From NCBI GenBank assembly GCA_017448345.1, contig JAFSLP010000071.1:1-64000 (forward strand): 64,000 nucleotides of DNA, given 5' to 3'. The translations under genes were made by a program, and so were the position numbers. The stretch is from Paludibacteraceae bacterium. Its GTDB lineage: Bacteria; Bacteroidota; Bacteroidia; Bacteroidales; Paludibacteraceae. The stretch's first letter is position 1, and each line of letters opens with the position of its first letter. The notes under the pieces are model-generated. The model worked only from the letters and a program-made list of their open reading frames with translations. It searched no databases and was not told where the DNA came from. Shown in pieces: positions 36,165-45,020 of this stretch.

Positions 36165-36180
36165 ATGACGGGTGTGTTCA

Positions 36181-36600
36181 TTATTCATCGTTCAGTTGGC
36201 AGAGGGCTTGGTTCTCTTTGGCGGTCATCTGCGCCTTGGTCTCCGGTGTCTTGTCGCCTTGCCCCGTCAGGTGGAGGACGCCGTGTATGAGGATGCGGTG
36301 CAGCTCGTTCACGAACGGCACACCCGCCTCTACGGCATTCGAACGCACCGTGTCTATTGAGATGAAGATATCGCCGTTGAGGGTGGATGGCGTGGAATAA
36401 TCGAACGTGATGACATCCGTGTAGTAGTCATGCCCGAGGAACTGACGGTTGACCTCCAGTTCCCGCTCGTCTGAACAGAAGATATAATTGATGTTCCCTA
36501 CGGCAAAACCGTATCCGGCGGCTACCGCCTTAATCCATTGTGCCGCCCTGCGCTGGTCGAAAAGCGGCATGTCTATGCTGTCTGTGGAAAAACGTATCAT
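36181..36600 (-). CDS. ybeY: endoribonuclease YbeY (rRNA maturation factor)
   Basis: The start at 36600 (MIRFSTDSIDMPLFDQRR) gives 139 residues, the usual length; the upstream in-frame ATG at 36645 would run through a hairpin. The zinc-binding motif HGVLHLTGQGD lies near residue 110, and the FLGHDYYTDVITFDY region precedes it. YbeY is a single-strand RNase needed for 16S rRNA 3' end maturation and ribosome quality control. It is upstream of nrnA in transcription. Confidence 0.93.
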   Translation of the reverse strand: MIRFSTDSIDMPLFDQRRAAQWIKAVAAGYGFAVGNINYIFCSDERELEVNRQFLGHDYYTDVITFDYSTPSTLNGDIFISIDTVRSNAVEAGVPFVNELHRILIHGVLHLTGQGDKTPETKAQMTAKENQALCQLNDE

Positions 36601-36613
36601 CGTATGTGGTATG

Positions 36614-36632
36614 GCTATCCGGTCCGGATAGC
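36614..36632 (-). other. hairpin in the ybeY leader
   Basis: GCTATCCG (36614-36621) and CGGATAGC (36625-36632) form a perfect 8-bp stem with a 3-base loop, 14 nt upstream of the ybeY start. Confidence 0.6.
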
Positions 36633-36694
36633 ATTTGGTTAGCATTTTATCTGGTATTACTCCCTTCCCGATTCTCTCTCGTTAGTGTCTCGCT

Positions 36695-36876
36695 AGTCTG
36701 ATTTGCGCACCTATGGTGCTTAATCATCGTGCGAGACGTTCTCGGTCGGCCAGAGCTCCCCGCTCGCTTCTCTATTCGAATGTCCACCGGACATTCTCCA
36801 CCCTATTTCGAAGCCAAAAGTCAATTGGCTTCTTCACACCAGTCTGATTTGGCTATATATGGTGCTTAGTCATCCG
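36695..36876. repeat. direct repeats enclosing two hairpins
   Basis: AGTCTGATTTG...ATGGTGCTTA.TCATC occurs at about 36695-36728 and again at 36841-36875, the second copy covering the 3' end of the next gene. Between them are two perfect 8-bp hairpins: GAATGTCC/GGACATTC (36778-36796) and GAAGCCAA/TTGGCTTC (36810-36832). Confidence 0.6.
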
Positions 36877-38102
36877 AAGAAGACGGGCGCAATGGCAAAG
36901 GCAGTGAGCACCCCCGCAAGGTCCGCGAGCAGGCAGCACGCCACGGCATGCCGCGTGTCCTTGATACTCACCGAGCCGAAATACACCGCCAGCACATAGA
37001 ACGTGGTGTCCGTTGTGCCCTGCAGGATACAGCACAAGCGTCCCACCAGACTGTCCGCCCCGTGAGTTGTCATGGCTTCGAGCATCAGTCCCCGCGCTCC
37101 ACTGCCGGAGAGGGGTTTCATCAGCGCTGTGGGTACGGCTCCGGCAAGGTCGGGATTGATGCCGCAGGCGGCGAAGAGCCATGCTATACCTTGCTCCAAC
37201 AGGTCCATCGCTCCGCATGCACGGAACATACCCACCGCCACAAGGATGGCAATGAGGTAGGGGATGATACTGACCGCAGTCTGGAAACCGCCTTTGGCTC
37301 CGTCAATGAAGGCGTCATAGACATTGATTTTCTTCGCCATCGCCTGAATGACAAACCAGCAGATGACCCCTAACAGGATGATGGCAGCCGCTGCCGCCGA
37401 GACGACAGAGAGTGTGTCAGGCGAGAGGAGCGTGGCACCCCAGACGAGGAGTGCGACGAGGGCGGTCAGGACGGTAATCGTGCCGAGCACGACCGGGTCG
37501 TTGAGCCGGATACGCTGCGCGACACATACACACAGCAAGCCCACCAGCGTGGCTACATAGGTGGCAATCAGTATGGGCAGGAAGACATCGGCAGGGTTGG
37601 CTGCGCCTAACTGTGCACGGTACGCCATGATAGTTGTCGGTATGAGCGTCAGCCCTGAGGCACCGAGGACGACGAACATAATCATCGCATTCGACGCCTT
37701 CGACTTGTCGGTGTTCAACTCCTGCAGCTCCCCCATCGCCTTGAGCCCCATAGGCGTGGCGGCATTGTCAAGCCCCAGCATGTTGGCGGCGATATTCATC
37801 AGCATGGTGCCGAAGACCGGATGCCCCTTGGGCACATCCGGAAAGATACGCGAGAAGAAAGGGTTGATGGCTCTGCCCAAGGAGTTGACCGCTCCCGCCT
37901 GTTCGCCGATTTTCATAATCCCCATCCATAAGGAGAGCACGCCGGTCAGCCCTAACGAGAGCTCGAAACCGGTCTTGGCGGAGTCGAACGTGGAGTTGAG
38001 AATAACGGAGAAGACATCGACATTGCCGAAAAACAACGCCTGTATCATGCCCATCAGGACAGCCAGCAAGATGAGCGAAATCCAGATATAATTCAAAATC
38101 AT
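36870..38102 (-). CDS. SpmA/SpmB-like nucleoside-recognition membrane protein
   Basis: 410 residues with about ten hydrophobic segments. Two nucleoside-recognition (Gate) repeats fuse the SpmA-like half (NPFFSRIFPDVPKGHP, NMLGLDNAATPMGLKAM) with the SpmB-like half (YLIAILVAVGMFRACG, PTALMKPLSGSGARGLM). In spore-formers SpmA and SpmB act in core dehydration; this lineage does not sporulate, so it is likely a transporter of unknown substrate. The promoter at 38107-38138 places the transcript start at or very near the ATG, so the mRNA may be leaderless. Confidence 0.85.
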   Translation of the reverse strand: MILNYIWISLILLAVLMGMIQALFFGNVDVFSVILNSTFDSAKTGFELSLGLTGVLSLWMGIMKIGEQAGAVNSLGRAINPFFSRIFPDVPKGHPVFGTMLMNIAANMLGLDNAATPMGLKAMGELQELNTDKSKASNAMIMFVVLGASGLTLIPTTIMAYRAQLGAANPADVFLPILIATYVATLVGLLCVCVAQRIRLNDPVVLGTITVLTALVALLVWGATLLSPDTLSVVSAAAAAIILLGVICWFVIQAMAKKINVYDAFIDGAKGGFQTAVSIIPYLIAILVAVGMFRACGAMDLLEQGIAWLFAACGINPDLAGAVPTALMKPLSGSGARGLMLEAMTTHGADSLVGRLCCILQGTTDTTFYVLAVYFGSVSIKDTRHAVACCLLADLAGVLTAFAIAPVFFG

Positions 38103-38106
38103 GGCA

Positions 38107-38138
38107 CAAAATTACACTTTTTTTTGCATATGTGCAAA
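38107..38138 (-). promoter_or_regulatory. promoter of the SpmA/SpmB-like gene, overlapping a divergent promoter
   Basis: On the - strand: -33 TTTG (38135-38138), 20 nt, -7 TAATTTTG (38107-38114). It overlaps the + strand promoter at 38123-38154 by 16 bp. Confidence 0.85.
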
Positions 38139-38154
38139 TTTTTTTGTACTTTTG
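38123..38154 (+). promoter_or_regulatory. promoter of the methyltransferase gene
   Basis: -33 TTTG (38123-38126), 20 nt, -7 TACTTTTG (38147-38154). The transcript would start about 38162 and leave a leader of about 20 nt before the ATG at 38181. Confidence 0.85.
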
Positions 38155-38180
38155 CGCAAAAATTGAGTGTAAAGCAGTTA

Positions 38181-38987
38181 ATGCGGCAATCATGGCACCG
38201 TATATGGGCTTATGTCCGCCACCGTCTGACGGCATGGAACACCACAGGTGAGGGTATTCATTCCCCCTATCTGTTCCGGTTGGTGCGTTTTGTGCTGCGT
38301 GACGAGAACGCGTATTACTGCTTCGCCGACATAGAGCGCCGGCGCGAGCTGCTGCTGGCATGCGGAGACGAGCTGGAGGTGAGGGATTACGGTTCGCAGG
38401 GTTCGCCGGAGGGGACAGTGCTTCGCCGCCGCGTGTGCGACATAGCCAAGCGCCATCTGGAGCGTCCGAAGATAGCACAGATGCTGTTCCGGCTGGTGAA
38501 CTTCACCGGCGAGGAGACAGGGCGTCCGCTGGAGATATTGGAGCTGGGCACCTCGCTGGGTGTGACAACGGCGTATCTGGCAAGCGCCGGCAGCCGCAAC
38601 CGCGTGACAACGGCGGAAGGCAGCCCTGAGGTGCTGAAAATAGCGCAAGGCGTATGGCGCGCGCTGAGGCTGGAGAACATCAGCTGGTGCGAGGGACCGA
38701 TAGACGACACCTTATATACTATCGCGCGCGAGAGAGAGGATATCATCTTTATCGACGCCAACCATACATATGACGCCACCCTCCGGTATGCGCAATACCT
38801 GCTGCCCCGGCTGACGGAGAAAGGCGTGATGGCGATCGACGACATCCATTATTCGGCGGAGATGGAACGGGCATGGGAGGAACTCAAAGCCGACGAACGG
38901 GTCACCACCTCGATGGACCTCTATGACGCGGGACTGCTGTTCGTGGACCCCCATTATCTGAAAAGACATTACAAAATAGTGATATAA
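38181..38987 (+). CDS. class I SAM-dependent methyltransferase
   Basis: The start at 38181 (MRQSWHRIWAYVRHRL) is chosen because the promoter at 38147-38154 makes upstream starts untranscribed. 268 residues. The SAM-binding motif is ILELGTSLGVTTAYLAS near residue 112; the acidic post-I residue is in RVTTAEGSPEV; later motifs are DIIFIDANHTYDATL near 181 and MAIDDIHYSAEME near 212. It resembles small-molecule O-methyltransferases but the substrate is unknown. The adenosyltransferase gene follows after 3 nt, so the two are co-transcribed. Confidence 0.85.
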   Translation: MRQSWHRIWAYVRHRLTAWNTTGEGIHSPYLFRLVRFVLRDENAYYCFADIERRRELLLACGDELEVRDYGSQGSPEGTVLRRRVCDIAKRHLERPKIAQMLFRLVNFTGEETGRPLEILELGTSLGVTTAYLASAGSRNRVTTAEGSPEVLKIAQGVWRALRLENISWCEGPIDDTLYTIAREREDIIFIDANHTYDATLRYAQYLLPRLTEKGVMAIDDIHYSAEMERAWEELKADERVTTSMDLYDAGLLFVDPHYLKRHYKIVI

Positions 38988-38990
38988 ACC

Positions 38991-39530
38991 ATGGCTATTT
39001 ACACCAAAACAGGAGACAATGGCACGACTTCGCTGGCAAGCGGCGAGCGAGTGCAGAAGACCGACGCACGCGTGGAAGCGTACGGCACAGTGGATGAACT
39101 GAACAGTTTCATAGGCCTGTTGCGCTTATGCTACTATTGGGAACACACGGTAACCGAACTGAAATGGATTCAGAACAAGCTCTTCAATCTCGGAGCAGCA
39201 CTGAGTGAAGCCCCCGGAGAGTGGATTACAGCCGGTGATGTCCAAAAAATAGAGGTACGGATAGACGAGATGCAAAAGTATATTCCCAAGCAGAAGGGCT
39301 TTGTCCTGCCGTATGGAAAAGAGGCCGTTTGCCGATGCCATATCTGCCGTACTGTCTGCCGCCGCGCAGAGCGGAGAATGATAGAAGCCGGAGTACAAGG
39401 AGTGCAGATTGAGTTCATCAACCGTCTAAGCGATTATTTCTTCGTCCTCAGCCGCTACACCACCCACCATCTGGCAGATGTAGATACGGAGTGGGAGAAG
39501 GATTATGATGTGGAAAAATTGACGGAATAG
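38991..39530 (+). CDS. ATP:cob(I)alamin adenosyltransferase (PduO type)
   Basis: 179 residues. The N-terminal ATP-binding motif YTKTGDNGTTSLASG (residues 3-17) and the C-terminal CRTVCRRAERRMIE helix (about 121) are typical of PduO-type enzymes. The enzyme transfers the adenosyl group of ATP to cob(I)alamin to make coenzyme B12, needed by methylmalonyl-CoA mutase in succinate/propionate metabolism. That fits an organism with fumarate reductase. It follows the methyltransferase gene by 3 nt. Confidence 0.92.
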   Translation: MAIYTKTGDNGTTSLASGERVQKTDARVEAYGTVDELNSFIGLLRLCYYWEHTVTELKWIQNKLFNLGAALSEAPGEWITAGDVQKIEVRIDEMQKYIPKQKGFVLPYGKEAVCRCHICRTVCRRAERRMIEAGVQGVQIEFINRLSDYFFVLSRYTTHHLADVDTEWEKDYDVEKLTE

Positions 39531-39580
39531 CCCTCATTTGTAAAAAAAATGGCGAAAAATGTAAAATAATATAAAAAATA

Positions 39581-39612
39581 TTTGCATGATTCGAAAGTTT
39601 TTACTACTTTTG
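39581..39612 (+). promoter_or_regulatory. promoter of the DUF2795 gene
   Basis: -33 TTTG (39581-39584), 20 nt, -7 TACTTTTG (39605-39612). It leaves a leader of about 70 nt before the ATG at 39690. Confidence 0.85.
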
Positions 39613-39689
39613 CACGATATTTTGAAAAACTATGCCCGCATTGGGTCGTTTTGTCATTGGAATACATGTCTATTTTAAAGGGGTAAATT

Positions 39690-39917
39690 ATGTACTGGAC
39701 GCTTGAACTTGCATCGAAACTGGAGGATGCTCCTTGGCCTGCAACCAAAGACGAGTTGCTCGATTATGCCAACCGCATCGGCGCACCCGCCGAAGTGATA
39801 GAGAATCTGGAGGAGTTGGAGGACGAGGACGATGAACAATATGAGAGCATATTGGATTTGTGGCCCGACTATCCGACACAGGACGAGGATTTCTTCTTTG
39901 ATGAAGAAGAGTATTAA
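39690..39917 (+). CDS. DUF2795 family small acidic protein
   Basis: 75 residues. Starts MYWTLELASKLEDAPWPATK and ends in a strongly acidic tail (DLWPDYPTQDEDFFFDEEEY), as in other Bacteroidota DUF2795 proteins. The family's function is unknown. It has its own promoter. An in-frame ATG with an AGGGG-rich sequence 7-12 nt upstream is unusual here and might help initiation. Confidence 0.88.
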   Translation: MYWTLELASKLEDAPWPATKDELLDYANRIGAPAEVIENLEELEDEDDEQYESILDLWPDYPTQDEDFFFDEEEY

Positions 39918-39920
39918 ATA

Positions 39921-39998
39921 GTCGAAAGACAAAAGTCGAAGGTTGAAAGACCGCTTCGCTCAAAGACAAAAGGTGCCTGCGGGCACACAGAAAAGAAG
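39921..39998 (+). repeat. GTCGAAA array plus AAAGA-hairpin repeat before porP
   Basis: GTCGAAAGACAAAAGTCGAA-type heptads (39921-39949) run into AGACCGCTTCGCTCAAAGAC (39948-39967) and a GTGCC/GGCAC hairpin (39973-39986). The second part matches 25102-25126. Confidence 0.8.
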
Positions 39999-40009
39999 TA
40001 AATTGAAAC

Positions 40010-40975
40010 GTGAAACGATATATTGTTCTGTTAGTTTGGCTTGGTGCTGTATTGACTGCGAGTGCGCAGTTTGACCCGCAAATGGGACAATATATGTATC
40101 TGCCGGCGTCCTTCAACCCTGCGGCAGCAGGTGAGGGAGACCTGATGAAAGCGGCAGGTGTGCACAGGATGCAGTATGTGGACATCACCAATGCCCCGAT
40201 GAGCACATGGTTCAGTTTCAGTTCGCCGTTCGTGATAGGCAAGACGAGTCACGGAGCCGGAGTGCGATTCCTGAACGACCGTTACGGCTTGTTCACCACG
40301 CAGTCGCTCTACGCGCAGTACGCGTACAGGCATAAAATAGGAAAAGGATACCTGAGCGCCGGCATCGATCTGGGATTTGTGAATGTGGGATTCAAGGGCG
40401 ACTCGGTCAACCTCGGCGAGATGGGTGACGAGTATCACCAGACGACGGATCCGGCAGTGCCGACGGGCAGCAAGTCGGGAATGAAATTTGACATGGGATT
40501 GGGTTTGTACTACAGCACCCCGGTGTGGTGGGTAGGCGCGAGTTACAGCCACGTGACACGTCCGGCAATCGACTGGAGCGACGGCACGACAGGCACCGAA
40601 CAGGTGGTGACGCTGGCAGGGACGATGTATGTGACGGGCGGCTATCACTTCCGGCTGAAGAACTACCGGGAATGGATGCTGACTCCCAGCGCGATGGTGA
40701 TGAGCGATTTCAAGGGATGGGACGTCAACATGACACTGATGTGCGACTACAAAGACCGCTACCGATGGGGACTGGGATACCGGATCGCAGGCAGCGTGAA
40801 CATATTGCTGGGCGTGGATATCATCTCGGGCTTGCAGTTGGGCTACAGTTGCGAACTGCCCACCAGCAAACTGCTGCTGGAGAGCTACGGGAGCCATGAG
40901 ATTTATCTGGCGTACGGATTCGACATCCTGAAGCCCAAGCGGACTAACAAATACAAGAGTGTGCGCTATCTGTAA
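40010..40975 (+). CDS. porP: PorP/SprF-family type IX secretion membrane protein
   Basis: 321 residues from a GTG start; the signal peptide (MKRYIVLLVWLGAVLTASAQ) supports GTG rather than a later ATG. It is an outer-membrane beta-barrel protein of the PorP/SprF family: QMGQYMYLPASFNPAAAG and ISGLQLGYSCELPTSKLL stretches are typical. In the type IX secretion system it links the inner-membrane motor to the cell surface. It is followed by gldK, gldL, gldM and gldN in the conserved order. Confidence 0.9.
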   Translation: MKRYIVLLVWLGAVLTASAQFDPQMGQYMYLPASFNPAAAGEGDLMKAAGVHRMQYVDITNAPMSTWFSFSSPFVIGKTSHGAGVRFLNDRYGLFTTQSLYAQYAYRHKIGKGYLSAGIDLGFVNVGFKGDSVNLGEMGDEYHQTTDPAVPTGSKSGMKFDMGLGLYYSTPVWWVGASYSHVTRPAIDWSDGTTGTEQVVTLAGTMYVTGGYHFRLKNYREWMLTPSAMVMSDFKGWDVNMTLMCDYKDRYRWGLGYRIAGSVNILLGVDIISGLQLGYSCELPTSKLLLESYGSHEIYLAYGFDILKPKRTNKYKSVRYL

Positions 40976-41039
40976 GACAGCTGACGAGATACCGTATAGA
41001 AATATATACATGTGAAATTTAATCGATTAAACAAATAAT

Positions 41040-42386
41040 ATGAAAGTAACAAAACTTTTGCCATTAATCGCATTAGCGATGGTAATGGTTGGCTGTAACA
41101 AGCCTGCCGGCGAGCTCGTAGGCGCTACGCGCTCCGTAACTTTCAAGGAAGCAAATCCTTACGGAATGTTGTTCATCAAGAAGGGTTCCTTCATGATGGG
41201 TGCCAACACCCAGTCCGCAGTGTTCGAACAACCGGACAACATCGTCATGGTTACAGTCGATGCATTCTGGATGGACGAGACGGAGATTACGAACAACGAG
41301 TACCACCAGTTTGTCAACTGGGTACGCGACTCCATCGCCCTGACCAACCTGATTGCTTCCGGTCTGACGGACTATGCCGTTCAGCCCAAGGACGAGGATT
41401 TCGACGAAGAGAACTTCCGTATCGACTGGAAGAAGAAAGTACCATGGAAAAGCAAGGAAGAGGATATAGTAGATGCTCTGTCCTCCATGTATTATTCGGA
41501 CGGCAAACTCAATACCAACAACCTGCACTACCGCTACAACTGGGTGAATATGGACGAGGCGCTGCCGCAGCGTAACAAATTCGACGTGGCAACCAGCACC
41601 TATCCTCCCGGAGCTACGGCACGTGTGGATACATTCTGGGTAAACGAGTACGGAGAGATCAAGGATTCGACGATTTATCGTCCTCTAAAGGAGCCGAAAG
41701 ACCTGCTGACCGAGAAGATTATCTGTATCTATCCCGATACGCTGGTATGGGCGCGTGATTTCCAGTTCTCCTACAACGACCCGTTGCTGCATATGTATTT
41801 CAAGCATCCGGGCTATGCGGAATATCCGGTGGTGGGTGTGACATGGGAGCAGGCACATGCTTTCTGCAACTGGCGTACCAAACTGTTTAACGCATACTCG
41901 ACGACCGAGGTGAACGAATACCGTCTGCCGACGGAGGCTCAGTGGGAATATGCCGCCCGTGGCGGTCGTAAGATGGCGATGTACCCGTGGGGCGGTAACT
42001 ATGCCCGTGACGGCAAGGGATGTTTCTTTGCGAACTTCAAGCCCTACCGCGGTGCATACAACGACGATACCGGCACAGCAACGATGAGAGTGGCTCAGTT
42101 CCGTCCGAATGACTTCGGTCTGTTCGACATGGCAGGCAATGTGTCGGAGTGGACCAACTCCGCTTTCCAGACAGCAGCCAATACCCATATCCATGACTTG
42201 AATCCGGATTACAGCTACATGGCGCGTAAAGCGGATCCTCCTATCCTGAAACGCAAGGTGGTGAAAGGCGGAAGCTGGAAAGACATCAGTTATTTCATGC
42301 AGTGCGGCGTACGCTCGTATGAATACCAGTACGAGAGCCGTCCGTATATCGGTTTCCGCTGCGTACGCTCGTATATCGGCGATTAA
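41040..42386 (+). CDS. gldK: type IX secretion lipoprotein GldK/PorK
   Basis: 448 residues, lipobox MVMVGCNKP near residue 19. It has a formylglycine-generating-enzyme-like fold: MLFIKKGSFMMGANTQSAVF near 41, WMDETEITNNEYHQFVNW near 77, YPVVGVTWEQAHAFCNWR near 261, RLPTEAQWEYAARGG near 298 and the C-terminal GGSWKD and GFRCVR. The catalytic Cys residues of true formylglycine-generating enzymes are not expected to function here. GldK forms the outer-membrane-associated ring with GldN. Confidence 0.92.
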   Translation: MKVTKLLPLIALAMVMVGCNKPAGELVGATRSVTFKEANPYGMLFIKKGSFMMGANTQSAVFEQPDNIVMVTVDAFWMDETEITNNEYHQFVNWVRDSIALTNLIASGLTDYAVQPKDEDFDEENFRIDWKKKVPWKSKEEDIVDALSSMYYSDGKLNTNNLHYRYNWVNMDEALPQRNKFDVATSTYPPGATARVDTFWVNEYGEIKDSTIYRPLKEPKDLLTEKIICIYPDTLVWARDFQFSYNDPLLHMYFKHPGYAEYPVVGVTWEQAHAFCNWRTKLFNAYSTTEVNEYRLPTEAQWEYAARGGRKMAMYPWGGNYARDGKGCFFANFKPYRGAYNDDTGTATMRVAQFRPNDFGLFDMAGNVSEWTNSAFQTAANTHIHDLNPDYSYMARKADPPILKRKVVKGGSWKDISYFMQCGVRSYEYQYESRPYIGFRCVRSYIGD

Positions 42387-42446
42387 TGAAGAAGGCTTCC
42401 CAGCGAGGCATACAAAAGATAATTAATTTAAAAAGCAATACACATT

Positions 42447-43388
42447 ATGGCTACAGAAAAAGCTGCAAAGCAAGGTTTGGGCGCAAGATTCATGCACTGG
42501 TATGAGTCTTACCAAGGAAAAAACATTGTCAACATCATTTATTCCGTGGGTGCATCGGTCGTTATTATCGGTGCGTTGTTCAAAATTCTGCACTGGCCGG
42601 GTGCCAGTCAGGTGCTTATGATCGGTATGTTTACCGAGGCGTTCTTGTTCATCATCGGTGCGTTGGAACATCCGCATCCTGAGTTTCACTGGGAGAACGT
42701 GTTCCCGCAGTTGCTGGAATACGGAACAAAGCCCGAGTTGCTGGAAGAGAAATCCAAACAAGCCCGTCCTACTCTGCTGGGTGCAGGCGTAGCAGGGGGG
42801 GCTCCGGTAGCAGCCACAGGGTTCGCAGCAGCTCCGGTAGCCGGCAGTGCAGCCGCTCCGGCAGCAGGAGCCAAAGCGCCTCAACTGAAAGACGAAGACA
42901 TGCAGTCGCTCAAAGACGGCATCGCAGCACTTGCCAAGACAGCTACGCAATTCAGCGAACTGAGCAAAGTGGCTCAAAGCGGCGTGAAACTGAATGAGAA
43001 ACTGGCAGCCGCAGAAGCAGCTACGGCAGAATATGCCTCCAAACTGGCAGCTGCCGGTCTGGCAACCGACTCGCTGGCACAGGCTACCAGCGGTCTCTCC
43101 GGAACCTATGCACAGGTAGGCAGCGACATGCAAAGTGTTGCAGAGGAAACCAAAGCATACAAGCAGGGTGTAGAGGAGATTGGCAAGAAACTGGCTTCTC
43201 TCAATTCCGTATATGAGTTGCAGTTGCAGGCAGTCAACGCCCAGACCGAGGCTCAGAAGGGTGCAGCCGCTGCCGCAAAAGAGGCAGCCGAGGCACAACT
43301 CGCATTTGCTAACGGAGCCAAACAGCTCCAGAAGCAGGTGGCTGACCTCAACGGTATCTACGGCAATATGCTGAATGCACTCGCATAA
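42447..43388 (+). CDS. gldL: type IX secretion motor subunit GldL/PorL
   Basis: 313 residues. Two transmembrane helices near the N-terminus (NIIYSVGASVVIIGALFKIL and MIGMFTEAFLFIIGALE) with the charged HPHPEFHWE loop, then a long Ala-rich cytoplasmic domain that is mostly coiled coil (about 130-310). GldL with GldM forms the proton-driven rotary motor of type IX secretion and gliding. The Ala/Pro-rich linker (about 110-150) is longer than I would expect. Confidence 0.92.
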   Translation: MATEKAAKQGLGARFMHWYESYQGKNIVNIIYSVGASVVIIGALFKILHWPGASQVLMIGMFTEAFLFIIGALEHPHPEFHWENVFPQLLEYGTKPELLEEKSKQARPTLLGAGVAGGAPVAATGFAAAPVAGSAAAPAAGAKAPQLKDEDMQSLKDGIAALAKTATQFSELSKVAQSGVKLNEKLAAAEAATAEYASKLAAAGLATDSLAQATSGLSGTYAQVGSDMQSVAEETKAYKQGVEEIGKKLASLNSVYELQLQAVNAQTEAQKGAAAAAKEAAEAQLAFANGAKQLQKQVADLNGIYGNMLNALA

Positions 43389-43440
43389 GGTATTGCAACA
43401 AAGAAATTCAAGATATAAATCACAATAAAACACTTCAGAA

Positions 43441-45009
43441 ATGGGTGGAGCAAAAAACTGTCCGGAAACCCCGAGACAAAAGATGATAGGTATGATGTAC
43501 TTGGTGCTCACCGCCATGCTGGCGTTGAACGTAAGTACGGATATCTTGAATGGTTTTACATTAGTGGACAACAGTCTGCACTCTTCTATCGCTGCAACGG
43601 ACACCCGCAATGCCAAGTTATATCAGGATTTTCAGGCAGCCAACGCAGATAACCCTGAGAAGACACAGGAATGGTTTGACAAAGCGAAAGAGGTGCAGCA
43701 CAGAGCGGATTCACTATACAACTACATTCAAGATTTCAAAGAGCATATCGCTCTTCTCGCCGATGGTAAGAAGCGCGTAGAAGAGTTACGAGCACAAGGC
43801 TTGGATCCGACAATGCATATTGAGGGAAACTCCAACCTCGATGTGACGGGTCAGTACGCCATTGTGCAAGGAAACGGTCTGATACTCAAAGAGATTGTGG
43901 CTTATTACCGCGATTATGCAGCCGGCTTGGCGGAGAGCGATGCGGAGTTACGCAACGCTATCCAGCAGGCACTGGCAACCGAGCGCGGTTATAATGCGCA
44001 CGAGAAAGACTCCTGCGACTGGGAGGTGGCTGTGTTCGATGGCATGCCTGTAGGAGCCTCTATAACCATCTTGACGAAGATGCAGAATGATGTACGTACC
44101 ACGGAGGGTCAGTTAATCCAATACCTGATGGACCGCACGGACGCAGGTGACCTGCGTGTGAACAAACTGAACGCGTACGTGATACCGAATTCGAACTACG
44201 TCATCCGCGGCGGCAAATATTCGGCACAGATTATTCTGGCAGCCATCGACTCGACACAGCGTCCCGAGTATTATATCGAGGGTCAGCGCATCAACGACCA
44301 CGGTCTGTATGAAGTGGCTGCTTCGGGCGTTGGCCTTAAGAAATATTCAGGTTGGATTGCCTACCAGAACCCGTCCACAGGCGAGATGGAGAACCTGCCT
44401 TTCTCCAGCGAGTACAGCGTAGGCGAGCCGGCTGTGACTATTTCCAACAACGACCTGAACATCATGTACCGTGGCTATGAGAACAAGTTCTCGATTTCCG
44501 TGCCCGGTGTGTCGAATGACAAAGTCAAAGTGAATGTCAGCGGCGCCTCTGTTCACCAGAGCGGTGGTGTATGGGTTATCAAACCCGGCGAGGGCTCAAA
44601 GAAAGTGACCATCTCCGTGAATGCCGAGCTGGACGGAAAGATGCAGCCGATGGGCAGCAAGGAATACCGCGTGAAGGCATTGCCCGATCCGCAGGCTTAT
44701 TTCAGCGCCCGCGACAAAGAATACACATCCGGAAACATAGCACCGAGCACTCTGACCCATTCATCGGGTGTTGTAACCGCTTCGTACGGTCCTGAGGGTC
44801 TGCTTGACCTGCCGTTCAAAGTGACCAGTTTCCGTGCTATCATCAACGGTATGACAACCCAGTCCAACGGTAACAAGTTCACCAAGGACCAGCTTGCACA
44901 AATAGGCAAACTGAAGAAAGGCGGTATGGTCGTTCTCCAAGATATCCGTGCCGTAGGTCCCGGCGGACAAGAGAAACGTCTGGCACCGCTCGTATTAACA
45001 CTGAATTAA
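43441..45009 (+). CDS. gldM: type IX secretion motor protein GldM/PorM
   Basis: 522 residues. One N-terminal transmembrane helix (KMIGMMYLVLTAMLALNVS) followed by a large periplasmic part of four domains, as in GldM. It is the periplasmic shaft that carries force from GldL to the GldK/GldN ring. The family ending LKKGGMVVLQDIRAVGPGG is present. It lies between gldL and gldN. Confidence 0.93.
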   Translation: MGGAKNCPETPRQKMIGMMYLVLTAMLALNVSTDILNGFTLVDNSLHSSIAATDTRNAKLYQDFQAANADNPEKTQEWFDKAKEVQHRADSLYNYIQDFKEHIALLADGKKRVEELRAQGLDPTMHIEGNSNLDVTGQYAIVQGNGLILKEIVAYYRDYAAGLAESDAELRNAIQQALATERGYNAHEKDSCDWEVAVFDGMPVGASITILTKMQNDVRTTEGQLIQYLMDRTDAGDLRVNKLNAYVIPNSNYVIRGGKYSAQIILAAIDSTQRPEYYIEGQRINDHGLYEVAASGVGLKKYSGWIAYQNPSTGEMENLPFSSEYSVGEPAVTISNNDLNIMYRGYENKFSISVPGVSNDKVKVNVSGASVHQSGGVWVIKPGEGSKKVTISVNAELDGKMQPMGSKEYRVKALPDPQAYFSARDKEYTSGNIAPSTLTHSSGVVTASYGPEGLLDLPFKVTSFRAIINGMTTQSNGNKFTKDQLAQIGKLKKGGMVVLQDIRAVGPGGQEKRLAPLVLTLN

Positions 45010-45020
45010 TACCTACAATT

